Shown: one piece after another, positions 1 through 11,298 of the stretch
How the letters are laid out: each line of letters starts with the position of its first letter
How positions within the stretch are numbered: the stretch's first letter is position 1
Source of the DNA: Scatophagus argus
Taxonomy: Eukaryota > Chordata > Actinopteri > Scatophagidae
DNA: 64,000 bases
Assembly (NCBI RefSeq): GCF_020382885.2
Contig: NC_058493.1
Coordinates: forward strand, 29,019,067 to 29,083,066
Reading direction: 5' to 3'
The notes under the pieces: generated by a model
Database searches by the model: none
What the model was told of the DNA's origin: nothing
Seen by the model: only the letters and a program-made list of their open reading frames with translations
Made by a program: the position numbers and the translations under genes

Positions 1-2304
1 GATTCTCGTCATTTGAGCTTTTTTACACACCAAATACAGAGGAGTGTAAAGTTCTGTTACCTGAGGACAAAACTTCCCCGCTGACCTTTAAAACGAGGCG
101 TCGCAGGTTGTTCTCACTTTGTGCTATCAATCATTTTGTGCGCCTGCATTTCTCTCTAAATGTCTCGCCTGGGAAACAGATATGAATCAATATTGTGAGA
201 AGCTGCCGAGCTCCTGAGGGCGAACGAGAGATGAAAAAAGAAAAAGAGAAACATCACTTTCACTTCAACTTTGGTTAACTTTGCTCAAAGTTACAGAAGA
301 CAAAACACCATCAGAATTTGATCCTCCCTGACACGTTTCACAGCAAAAAGACACGACGACCTCCTTCAGAGGGATGCAGTGTGTGTGTGTGTGTGTGCGT
401 GTGTGTGCGTGTGTGTGTGTGTGTTTGTCAGGTCAGTCTAAGAATACCAGCTCACACCGACCTGCTGCTGTAAAAGATGGCAGAAACCTCCTCATCGATC
501 ACCAGCAGCCCAAAGATCGTCCCACTTTCACACAATAAGATGGCCGATGGACGTCCATCCTTCGTGGAGATCCTGAAAGGCGAGCGGTGATCAAGGTGAG
601 AGGTGCTACACCTGAGCATGGCTGAGGACGAGGACAGAAGGAGGAAACTGAGAAACTGCGAAATTGTGTGAACAGTGATGTATTTCCTGCTGAAACAGGA
701 AGAACCAATGAGATTGTAGCTGAGGTGGGAGAGACGTCTGTTGGTTTGTTTGTCTTTCCTCTCTTTTTCTTTTTGGTTTATTCACTCGCTCTTTTCTTCT
801 CGTTCTGTCTTTCGTTTCCTGTTTCCACTCTGTTCCCTGGTGTTGGTGATCAGCTGTGACAGTCGGGATTCCAGTGGGAGCAGTCATTCTTATTATTTCT
901 GTTTCTGTTATTTTCCTCCAGTAATCCAAATGCCAGAAAGCAGTGAACAAAGCTCATTATAATTTTCCAGAGAAGATGTGATGTCAGCAGAGGGTTTCTT
1001 TAATCTGACCTGTAGTCCAAAAGCCAGCGATATTAAGCTAACTATCATCATCAAGCATGCCTTTGGCGTTTAAATAACCTGCGGAGTATCTTCATCGTCT
1101 TGCTGGATTTAGCAGGATGCTGATAATCTGAATATCTGAATTTTAATTTTCTGTTGATCCACTAATAGAAGAATCATCTCAGCTTCAGTTCCAGTTCATT
1201 TCAAAGCTGCTGCATGAGAACAAGGTCAAGCTCAAGCTCAAACCATCTTCATGAAGCTGCTTTGTTAGTACAGAGCTGGAACTTTTATTCGAGGTCCAAA
1301 CCAGAGAGACAAGTAGACATCAACGCTAATGTATTGCCATGTATCTCATCCCCCCTTCCATCGTGTCTCTCTCAGCAGGAGACAGTGATTGGTCGAAGCC
1401 ATTGGCCAGTCAGACTCCTGATTGGCCGAGAAGCTTCAGCAGCAGCATCAGATCAAAGGGATTTCAGCTGTTTTGGCCTGAAGCTCAGAGAGCAGGCAGG
1501 AGGCCACGCGGCGTGTTAGTGTGTGTGATGTTCACGACAAGACTCTGAACACTTCAGGAAAAGTGCTCCACAACCGCTACATGCATTCATATTTGTCTGT
1601 TTTCATATTTCAGCTTTAAACTGGAGGACACTTTGAGGAAACGGTGTCGCGTCAGAAACCCTCTAAAACCAAACCCAACACCTTCCAAAACCTTTTAAAT
1701 GATTCAAAGCCCTCCAAAACCCACATTTAAGCCTCAAGAATTCCTAAACCCCTCAAAATCAGGAAAAACTTTCAACACCTTTCAGAACTGCCAAACCTGC
1801 TCATGTAGGAAAACTGCTTCACAACCTCCAAAACACATCCGTTTGTTTTTTAAAGGGGCAACTCGGAAAATATGGGCAAAATTCAACACAGCACATCACC
1901 AGAGCAAACACCAACTGCTGCTCACAGTGCAACAAGAGCTCGTGTTCAGTCAGCACGAGTCTGCAGAGGCCTTCAACTGACGCCAGATCAGATCCAGCTG
2001 ACAGGAACACCTGCTTTGATCTCAACACCGCAGACAACCGCTCATGACGCTCAGCACCACCTGAACCTCCAGAAGGACGACGACAGTTCAGCTGCGGTGT
2101 TTCCACAGGATCACTGAGCTCCAAAATGAAATAATAACTCAGGGATCCTCAAGCGACGCCCATACGGATGTTAACGCTGAGTGTGTAACAACAGAAACAA
2201 GAGAAACAGACACAATGACACAGTTTGTCACCTTGAACACGGTGCTCCATTACTTATTTCTCTGCAGATGATAAATTGAAGGACAAGCTGGTGCTTACTG
2301 TACA

Positions 2305-2337
<33 letters not shown>

Positions 2338-2444
2338 ACAAACATGTTTGCATCATGTGAGATTCCCTGGTGGATTCACAGAGAGAAAAATAATCAGAGG
2401 CACAAGAACCTCTTTCATTTTTCTTTTGGTTTCAGGTTTCAGAG

Positions 2445-2485
<41 letters not shown>

Positions 2486-2795
2486 CAGTGAGTCTCTGCT
2501 GTTGGTCGATGTGCAACGTCTACTTCATCTCCTTCAGGTCAGTGCTGTAAAAGCGGAGCCCACATGGACCTCCATTATAAAAGACTCATCTGTGAAATTG
2601 ATGTGAAGGGCACCTCCGACATCTGATGATGCCTTCACTTACAGTATGTTCACAACAGACTTTTTTTTTTTACTACATATTCTGTGCACAAAAATGGCTC
2701 ATGTCCATGTATGAGTATGAGTTTGGTATTTAACAAGCCAAAAGCATGCACACGTGTGAACAATGAGCAATGACAAATCCCACTTTTTGTTACAG
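1..2795. other. Gene-poor stretch at left edge
   Basis: I see no convincing coding exon here. A GT microsatellite lies at about 380-424 and CA arrays at about 2304-2333 and 2446-2483. The open frames are short, lack family similarity and are mostly made of repeat-encoded or low-complexity residues. Introns of the possible gene suggested by the exon at 2796-2902 could lie here. Confidence 0.5.
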
Positions 2796-2902
2796 TCGTT
2801 CCCTGTTGTTGGGCCATCATTCGTCTGACTGCTCGTCTGAGTCCAACACGAGATGGGAGGAAATTGTCGAAGCGACACCAGAAGCTGAAGCTGAAGAAGC
2901 AG
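2796..2902 (+). CDS. Possible internal exon of an unidentified gene
   Basis: A 107-nt open segment is bounded by a pyrimidine-rich acceptor ending in TTACAG and a donor GCAG/gtaaca. In the open frame it encodes an acidic, serine-containing peptide with the motifs SSDCSSES and TRWEEIVEA followed by an Ala/Glu run. Good splice borders and a charged, non-repetitive sequence make it look like a real exon. I recognise no family and could not build a consistent chain to neighbouring candidates. It could belong to a plus-strand gene that includes the block at 8929-9276, but the phases of the candidate exons between do not all fit. This is inference from splice signals only. Confidence 0.3.
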
Positions 2903-5900
2903 GTAACAGTTTACAGTTTTTGTCTGACGTCCGCAGTGTGGATGTGACAGCACACCTCTGTGTCTGATGATCTACAAACATCAGGGCGAAGCCACGCGGT
3001 GCTTCAGTTTATCACACATTCAGAGCATCTTCAGCTGATTCTGTCAGCACCGCTAACACACTGTGTCGCTGCACTGATCTCACAGAACCACTAATCCCAC
3101 ACAACAATTTTCCCATTCTGTGTTTTCACGCCGAATCTGCACCGTACCAACGAGATAAACACTTCCGACTGATGAGGACAGCTACTCTTTCCACACTCTG
3201 TGCAGGAACAAAGAGGAGGCAAGAATAGCTTTGTATGCAAATCAACCTCAAAACACACTCCACCTCCATGACGCTGGAAAAACGCACTGACATCAAAGGC
3301 ATCAGCGAGCAGCGTACAGAAAGAGGCTCATCGGGATTCGTAGCAGTTTAACGGTCTTGCAGGGAAACTTTACCTGAACGTCAACACACACATCACAAAC
3401 ACAGAACAATCAGACTAACATTAATGCAGACACAGCATTAATGTGGTCTCATCACAGCAGCTTAAACTGTAGCCAGCAGCTCTGTGAAGCTCAGAATGGC
3501 TTTGAAATAATGCTAACATCATGCTAATATGTTACCAGTGACGATGCTAACAGGTTCACCATCTCAGCATGAAGCATGCAGCCAGTTGTGTTGGTCGCTG
3601 TACACTGTAATATGTATACTGCATTCTCCCACTGTACAAAAGTGAAGTCAAAATATGAGCGCTGCCATCTTGTTCCAGTGATGTCATTTGGAGCCAGAGT
3701 TTGTGCAGAAGTGATGAAAGTCTGTTCAAATATTTTAATAAAAAAGTAGAAGAAACAGTTGACCAAAGTGCTCCAGCCTCCAAATGAACAGCATGGGAGG
3801 AACGAGATGGTTGCCATTTTAACATTACAATTAATTAAAACGATAAACGAAGTGACGTCGACTGATGAAAATGTGCAGCAGGCAGTACGTAGATAAAGAA
3901 AAGGAAGAGCTGACAGACAGCCTGATGTGTTTTCCAGCTGCCGCTCGGCCGTCACTCAGACAGATCGACCTCATCATTTTATCATTAGAGGCTCAACTCC
4001 GATGCTATCTGAAGGAGTGAATGATGTTCATGCAGCTTCTCCTCAGCTGGTTCAGCCTCTCTGCAGTCACACAGGAAGAAAAAACTGAAAAGCTCAACGC
4101 GGCTCAACTTTATTCCTGCAGCGCCTTTCATACAAACATGCAGCACAAAGTTCCTCACAAACTGAAACATATTTCAACACATTATTTACTTTGAGTCACA
4201 CGAGTTTGTCCAATGATGAGAACTGTCTTTTCACATCCATGAATCCTACATACATACTGAGAAACATACATGAAGTATACAAACATGTATGCAGAGTATA
4301 CAGAAGTATGTACAGTATGTGTTTTCTCTGAGCTGATCTCTGCAGGAGGAAACTCTGGACTGTGATGGATTCTCAGTGAAACAGGAGGCAGCCAGAGGTT
4401 TTTAAAGAGACAGATACACTTTGGCAGCTTATCTCTGAACAGACAAGACCTCATGTTGGTTTTATTAACTGTATTTTGGTGTGAGTGTATCATCAGGCTA
4501 AGCAGTCGACTCTAAACTATTGATGCGTGCAGCTACTGAATGCTGAATTCTTTAAGTTTTACACAACAGGAATTATGATTCAGCAACGAATCCACCTGAT
4601 TTCCTACAGGGTGTATCTGCATGTGCATCTGAACATCTGATCAGAGCTCTCCTCCATCTGGTCCTGCAGCCAGATCGAGGTCTGACAGAGAAGATGAAAT
4701 CTCCATGACAGCAGTCCTCTGTCTCTATCACGGGGCAAGCGAGGCATGTTCAGCCAAACAGGCCCACCGCTGCACAAAGGAGCTGCCAACATGCTAACAG
4801 CAGGCTTCAGACCTGAGCAAGAGGCACTCTGGGTAATTATATTTAGAGTGCAGTAGTTTAGTTCATACATGAGTGTGGAGGAAGGAGGAGATGTTTTGTG
4901 AAAAGGCTCAAGTACAGGTTTTACCAAGCATGAAGAAAAGAAGGAGCAGGTGAAATGAAAGTGGATTAGATAGAAGTACTCACTATTAGTATAATTTCAC
5001 AGTAAATTTGCATATTTCTCTCAGAGTAGCACCATTGTGTTACGCCATGAAATCCTGCAGGATGTGAAGTAATCAGAAATGATTTTAAAGTATTGTTAAA
5101 CCACCTCAGCTTTCTTCGTATAAAATGCACTGTTCTGTATACAAACTGTATTTCTCGACTGCAGGGGGACCCAGGCCTTTATTGGAGGCAGGTTTATATT
5201 AGAAACAGGCCTTTGATTCCAATTCCACCTGACTGATAAGTTTATTTGGTCATATTTTAGTATGAAGCCTTGTTATTTCCTAATCTGGTCCTGCTGAAAT
5301 GGTCGGGTGAAATGGTGTAAGGTAATTTCAGGGTTAGAACAAAATTAAAATGGCCATAAGCCTCACTGTTGGAGGTTTTAATTAGCAGAAAGCCTCAAAC
5401 CTCCAACTGTGCTCACTGAACCTGTTCAACGCCAAATCAGCAGACGATCATCTGAAATACTCAAAAACATCAGAGGTGACCAATCAGACATCAGGGCCTC
5501 ATGGAAGCGCAGGTATCCGGGCAGATCAGCAGCAGCAGCAGATTGCATGGAGCTCATTCAGAGTCGGTGTGAGTCACACATTGCTGCTTATGTAACATGA
5601 CGGCTGTATGTTAAAGCTTCGTCTTTAGCCTTCAGTCACCATGTGTTTGTCACGGTGGGCACCATCACGAGTGTGACCCCACTGTTGGTCGGACAGTCCA
5701 CCTCTTTGGTCCAGACTTAGGAGATGTGGTTCATACGTCCATGTTCCCAACAGTTTTTAGATCTGAGCCAATGAAAACCCTGCAAACTGTCCCAGGAACC
5801 ACAAAATCCTCAGAGACTCAGACCGGTTTATCTCTATATGAACTGACAAATCAAAGTCTGGTGGAGAATTAAATCCTGCTGGTGTTGGTGGTTCAGCTGC

Positions 5901-7573
5901 TGCCTGTAGAGTTTAACCTCCACCAGCATCCAAACCACAGTCACCGGAGACCAGCGACCAAAATAACTTGGTCATTCAGTTTGTGGGTCACGCAATCACA
6001 TTCAGCTGCTCTGAAAGTGACCGAATCAGCTCATTCAAAGCTGATCTGAGATCTGAGCAAAGCTCCTGCGAGTTGAAGGTGAGTCTGAGGTCAACGCAGA
6101 GCAGTGACGGCAGGTCAAACGCCATGTGAACGGCGCGTGAAGGACTTCACTGTGGAGTTCAGACGAGCTTTGATGCCTGAGAGTCATAGCTCAGGGAAGA
6201 AGAGAAGAAGATGAGTCCTACTCTTGGCTTGTCATCACAGCGAATTTAAAATCTAACAAGAGACTTTAGCCAATCACAGGTCATTTCCTATTGGCTGTTC
6301 TGTGCTGATGTGTGTGCACGCCCCTTCAGATGGTGAAAGCATGACTTGGTGACGTGATTTTTGTCACACTGTCCATTGCTGCAGCACTTCTATTCACCCC
6401 AAAGTTTTCTCTTTAAGATCCGAGAAGCCCAGTCTGTTTTGATTGGTCAGCTCTCCTAGGCCTGATCAAGCACCACCCACATCAGCTCTGCGTGTGCTTT
6501 TCCCACCACGTCAGTGCTGGAGGGGGCTGAAGGCAATGACTGTACAGCTGTGACATCACATCCTGTCCCGACAGCTCGCCTGAAGGCGCACTTTCTGAGT
6601 ACGATACTTGATTCAATCACAGTACTTAAACAGAACCAAAACCTGCTAACCACAGAAATCATCTCAAGGTCCAGCGCTGTTGATGAAGTGACTGACAGTG
6701 AGGTGGACCAATCAGTTTGTTTTCCTTTAACCAGCTGGTCTGAGACTTCTGTCTCCTGAGGTGTTCAGCCTCAGCTTGGAGTGGCAGAACGTTTCCAGAA
6801 CGTTGCTGCTCGTCATCATCACAGTTAGTTGCCCTAACTGTTACCGCTATCGTTCTTGGTGCGGACAACCTCCTGAGTGTGGGAGTCTATCAGCTTTAAG
6901 CCGAGGACATGACAGGAGGTCAAGTGATTTACCAAAATAACAACACAAAAGGCAGAATCAGAGAAGTCGTTCATCCCGACTCAGTGAGCAGCTGTGAAAC
7001 ACCTTCATGATCCACAAAAGGGACGAGACGGTCGACACACTGAGAGAAAAAGATGAAGGCTCACATTTATTGTTTGCAATGATGCTAAAACAGTCTGGAA
7101 GAGGAAGAAGAGAAGAAGAAGAAGTTGTATAGGCGAGTCAGAGAATCCTCGAGGGGCTGAGACACTCGTCTCATATGAACACGCAACAACATGAAAACGA
7201 AGACGAACACAACAGACAGAAAAAGTAAAGTGTGTGTGTGGACTTGTAAAATGGGGATCATTTTGGGCTTTTGGGAACACTGTGTGTGGACATGTTTTTC
7301 GGGCCCGTTGTCCAGAGGGTCGGCGTGTAAAGTTTCAGTGGTATGAATAAAGTTTTCTGTTGGTGTCCTTCAGGCAGCGATTTCAGCCTGAAGTCCATTC
7401 ACAGGTCTGTTCTTAAAGCTGTCACACACTTCTAACCCGTCACCTCTTATGCAACACACTCCTGCTGCCTTCAAGTGCTGTCAGAAACAGCATTCTGAGG
7501 AAATTTCACACATTTTTATGTTTAATACACAACAAAATGTCACACACAACCTGTTTTGTTTGTTTATTTTCAG
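2903..7573. other. Stretch without recognised genes
   Basis: No family-like reading frame is visible on either strand. There are scattered short frames, all under about 90 codons and without similarity to known proteins. If the exons at 2796-2902 and 7574-7613 are real and belong together, this is intron sequence with at least one missing exon, because their phases do not match directly. Confidence 0.4.
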
Positions 7574-7613
7574 AGAATTTCTGGCTTTCCGGGATGATGT
7601 GAACATGAAACCT
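7574..7613 (+). CDS. Possible short exon of an unidentified gene
   Basis: A 40-nt segment follows a strong acceptor (a long T-rich tract ending in TTTTCAG) and is followed by the donor CCT/gtgagg. In the only open frame it encodes EFLAFRDDVNMKP, entering in phase 2 and leaving in phase 0. It is short and I recognise no family, so it may be chance. A further candidate starts at 7711 after TCGTCTCAG, but its exit phases do not join cleanly to the next acceptor at about 7967. Confidence 0.2.
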
Positions 7614-8155
7614 GTGAGGTCGTGTGCTGTGACTGCACTTGTAACAGAGCATTTTTACACTGTTATATTAATACTTTAACTGATTATTTCTCCCACTGGT
7701 TTCGTCTCAGATGCGTCAGCTGTGTGGGTCAACCAACCAGCGGCTGTTTCAACACCATAAATGGCTCATCGAGTTTACAAGATGTCTTTGAATGCAGCGT
7801 GGGACCCAGTGATCTCTGGGAGATGATTTTTATTCATCTCTCAGTATTTGCTGGGCTCCTCTTGTCTGCTGTGGGAGTTTTCCTCTCTGCTGTTACGTAA
7901 CAAGCTGAATGAAGCTCGATCTGACCGCCTGTCGCCCTCTCTGCAGAGCTGCCTGATGAGCCAGCTGCACTGCCAGCACGGTGTGTGTGAGGGTGTGTGT
8001 GTGTGTTTCTTAACAAACAACCCGGATACACCATCCATCCACCTGACACTTGTTTACTTGATTAATCCCGTCACTGTTTCATCCAGGATCTGCGGGCCAC
8101 AGGTTGGCCCACCATAAGGTTTGTCCAAACACCTTTATCTGTCTGTGTCCGTCTG

Positions 8156-8157
8156 TG

Positions 8158-8193
<36 letters not shown>

Positions 8194-8274
8194 CGTGTGT
8201 GTGTCTGTCTGTCTGTCTGTCCGTGTGTCTGTCTGTCTGTCTGTCTGTCCGTGTGTCTGTCTGTCTGTCTGTGT
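8156..8274. repeat. CTGT tetranucleotide microsatellite
   Basis: This is a run of about 120 bases made of CTGT units, interrupted by CCGTGTGTGTCTGT variants that recur about every 40-50 bases. The long open frames here, read as LSVC or RQTD repeats, come from the repeat and are not genes. Confidence 0.9.
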
Positions 8275-8810
8275 CTCATCAGTGTCACACCTGTATAAGA
8301 TGCAGTCACCAGACGCTTCAGGTGTGTCTGAGATGAAAATGAAGGTGAGCCTTAAACGTTTATCAGTCCTGCAGGGTCACGGCAGCACGATGGTGATGAC
8401 GGTACAAACAGGAGGATATTTACTCTAGTTTTTTGTAATAAACTGTACAGAAACACGCAGTATTTACAGTACTAGTATTCACATATCAGCAGTAAGACCT
8501 TATTGCATTTAGCAGGTGAGTTACTGAGTTACTGAGGCTCAGTTTCAGTAAGTCTTAGTGTGCTGATCTCATCACGTTGAGCTTTTCATTACGGATTATT
8601 ATTTTTGTTATTTTCCTGTAGCTCATTGTTTTGTCTATAAAATGTCAGAAAGAAAGCTGAACTGTCCCAAAGACGTGAAGTTCATCCCGCCTCATCTGAA
8701 ATATCACACACACGACTGGTTCAGCCGGTTTTCACTGTCAGCTGGAGGCACGTTGTTCACCTAACGAGCTGATCCGACCTCCAGACCTCCACCACAGCCT
8801 GCTCAAGCTG

Positions 8811-8871
8811 CTGTGTGTGTGCGCGCATGTGTGTGCGTACATGTGCGTGCGTGTGTGTGTGTGTGTGTGTG
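8811..8871. repeat. GT-rich microsatellite
   Basis: Imperfect GT array with GC and AT interruptions (GTGCGCGC, GTGCGTACATGTGCGTGC). It lies just upstream of the CpG-rich block at 8929-9276. Confidence 0.85.
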
Positions 8872-8917
8872 AAGTTGTTGCGCTACAGCCTGACACAACA
8901 GAAAGCTCAGGTCTGAC

Positions 8918-9276
8918 CTTTGCTGCAGCTGGACCCGGAGCAAGCGGACCCGGAGGAGCTGGAGGAGCCGGAGCTGCTGTGTCTCCCGGCCGGAGGCGGG
9001 TGCTCTCCGTCCCTCAGAGTCTCCGGGCTCGGCGTCGTGGCGGACTCAGAGCCGCTCCTGCACGTGTCGTTCGCTGAATCCTGCGGGGACGACGACTCCA
9101 TCCACGCGGCAAAAGAGCGCAACAAACGACCCAAGTCCCCCGCCGCAGTCAGCGAGTGTGTGAGGAGAAGGAGCCGGGCTGAGAGAGAGGGAGGGCGGCG
9201 CTGCGCACAGCTGAGCTGCCCTCCCCGGAGGCTGAGAGCCGGGCAGGATCCGTCTCAAGTCCGTCTCAGACGCTGA
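8918..9276. other. CpG-rich block open on both strands; possible terminal or first exon
   Basis: The base composition is far more GC- and CpG-rich than the surroundings. On the plus strand an acceptor (TTTGCTGCAG) at 8928 opens a 348-nt frame to a stop at 9276. It encodes an acidic start (PEELEEPELL), then SEPLLHVSFAESCGDDDS, then a basic tail; this would be a last coding exon. On the minus strand an ATG at 9134 opens about 72 codons, very Ser-rich, ending at a donor at 8917 (AAAG/gtcaga); this would be a first exon in a CpG-island promoter. GC-rich third positions suit both. I recognise neither protein, and only one reading is likely to be real. Confidence 0.4.
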
Positions 9277-10789
9277 ACGGAGTCGTGCCAGCAGGAGGAT
9301 GAAGCTCCTCTGTGATGCTGAGGCCTGCAGACGCGGATGATCTGTGCGCACTGAAAACACACCAACACCAGTTTAACTTCGTGAACTTTGAACACCGTGG
9401 ACTCACTCGTGTGTTACACACTGATGGAAACTGGACCCGACAGTCCACCTGTTCACATGTCGGGATCAGAACAGGAGGAGCTGAGCGCAGGCCGGCAGGA
9501 AGAGGAGGCATTAAGTGAACAAAACATGAGCAAATCCTCTCAGTGGAGTGCAGGCCAGTGGAACATCAGCGCTAAGAGGACAGACAGTTTGATTAGGTTG
9601 CTGTGGTTGTGGACTCCTCTGCAGGCCTCCACCTCTCACTGAAGCCTGCCTGCTGTGTTGCTGCCTCCTTCTCACCTTTTCATCATCAGCCTTTTCCTCC
9701 ACTAATTTCCTGTTTGCCCAAAGCTTCCCAGCGCCATGAACATTTTAAAAGCAGGTTATTATTGCTCCAGATTTCATCACTTTAATTAGTTCAGATGAAA
9801 TAAAAGAGCTGAATATGATGATTATTTAGAGGTGCGATGAGCACTGAAGCAGCCTTCGTTAGCCTGCAGTGAAAAGCCTGAGGAACGCTCACATTTCCAT
9901 CTCAGGAACCGTCCACCTGCTCCAAACTGACCTCAGATCAGAGAAGATACTCTGCCTTTTAAGCACTGGTCTGTTTTAAAAGCAAAGGTCTTCAGGGGGT
10001 TCATGGCTGGTATTGTGGATTCTGAGGAAAGCTGCAGTTTGCCACATGAATAACGAATTAATTAACTCTTAGTTGTTAATTTTATTCATGAAAATCTGAG
10101 CGACAGAAACAGGACTTTGTTGTTGGGTAACTTCCTTTCAGAACCTGCATTTGGGAAACATCACCCTCCACCTGAGTCCACACTGAGGACAGTAGAGTCC
10201 ACATGTTCCTGTGCACGATGCAGTCAGGCCTCGGCGATGACCTCCTGTCCACACGATGTGTCGGGGAGGCACAGGTGGAGCTGTGATGCCTCCGTCACCA
10301 TCTCACAGCATCATCAATCATCCACCCCCTCCTCCTCCTCCTCCTCCTCCTCCTCCTCCCCCCTCCTCAGTTCCAGCTCAGAGAGCAGCCATCATTTATC
10401 TTGGCGGGAAGCGAAGCTCTCGGTCGTGAGCGACTCTGAAGTCGAGGGAAGAAAAGGACGAGTTTGCAGAGCGAGTCTGACTGAGGCGACAAATGCAGAA
10501 CGTCAGCTGTGATATTCTGTCATCTCACTGCTTTACTGAGTCCCGTGAAGCAGCCCTCACACTGTCAGTTCACAGAGACTGACGGGAAGCCCGAATTAAA
10601 CATCAGTTAGCTGAAGGAAATCATTCATGGCTACTTCCAAGAATTGAAAATTTGAAACAAACTCCAGGTTGTTTAACACATTTTTGTTGACTACATAATT
10701 CCATATTTGTTTTGTCATAATTTCAACGCCTTCTGTATGAATATAAAATGTTGAATTAGAAAGTGTGTCCAGCGTTCTGACTGGTTGTG
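9277..10789. other. Intergenic; CTC repeat only
   Basis: Nothing gene-like is recognised. A CTC trinucleotide run at about 10328-10361 encodes the polyserine seen in one plus-strand frame, which I treat as repeat-derived. Confidence 0.5.
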
Positions 10790-11298
10790 TACACAGACAG
10801 CTTTGCAGCTCTAACAGCTTCCACTCTTCTGTGAAGGCTTTCCACAACATGTTGGAGTGTTTCTGTGGGAATTTGTGCCCATTCATGCAGTAGAGCATTT
10901 GTGAGGTCACACACTGATGTTGGACCAAAAGGCCTGGCTCACAATCTCCGTTCCAGTTCATCCCAAAGGTGTTGGATGGGGTTGAGGTCAGGGCTCTGTG
11001 TGGGCCAGTCAAGTTCTTCCACACCAAACTCATCCAACCATGTCTTTATGGAGCTTTGCTTTGTGCACTGGGGCACAGTCATGCTGGAATAGAAAAGGGC
11101 CTTCAACAAACTGTTGCCACAAAGTTGGAAGCATAGCATTGTCCAAAATGTCTTGGTGTGCTGAAGCATTAAGATTTCCCTTCACTGGAAGTCAGGGGCC
11201 AAGAACAAACCCTGAGGAACAGACCCATGAAGAGGGCTGTCTGGATACTTTTCAGTAATGAAGAGATATGTCCCAATACTTTTGTCTACACAGTATAA
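10790..11298 (-). mobile_element. Tc1/mariner-like element, internally deleted, copy 1
   Basis: The minus strand carries the C-terminal part of a Tc1-family transposase. The conserved stretches WLDEFGVEELDWP and SPDLNPIQHLWDELERRL are legible, followed by a diverged tail; the element ends at a terminal repeat reading ACAAAAGTATTGGGACA on its own 5' side near 11298. The element is about 0.5 kb against roughly 1.6 kb for full-length fish Tc1-like elements, so the first half of the transposase, including the DNA-binding region, is deleted. The low-coordinate terminal repeat present in the other copies is missing, with homology starting at the ACACAGACAG near 10790. A stop follows the ERRL motif and the frame shifts, so it makes no transposase. 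The same layout in three other copies here shows a mobilised deletion derivative. Confidence 0.88.

Noticed and set aside
8079-8428. Frames of 64-77 residues with LSVC or RQTD repeats
   Set aside because: These are translations of a CTGT tetranucleotide microsatellite in several frames, with no conserved sequence.
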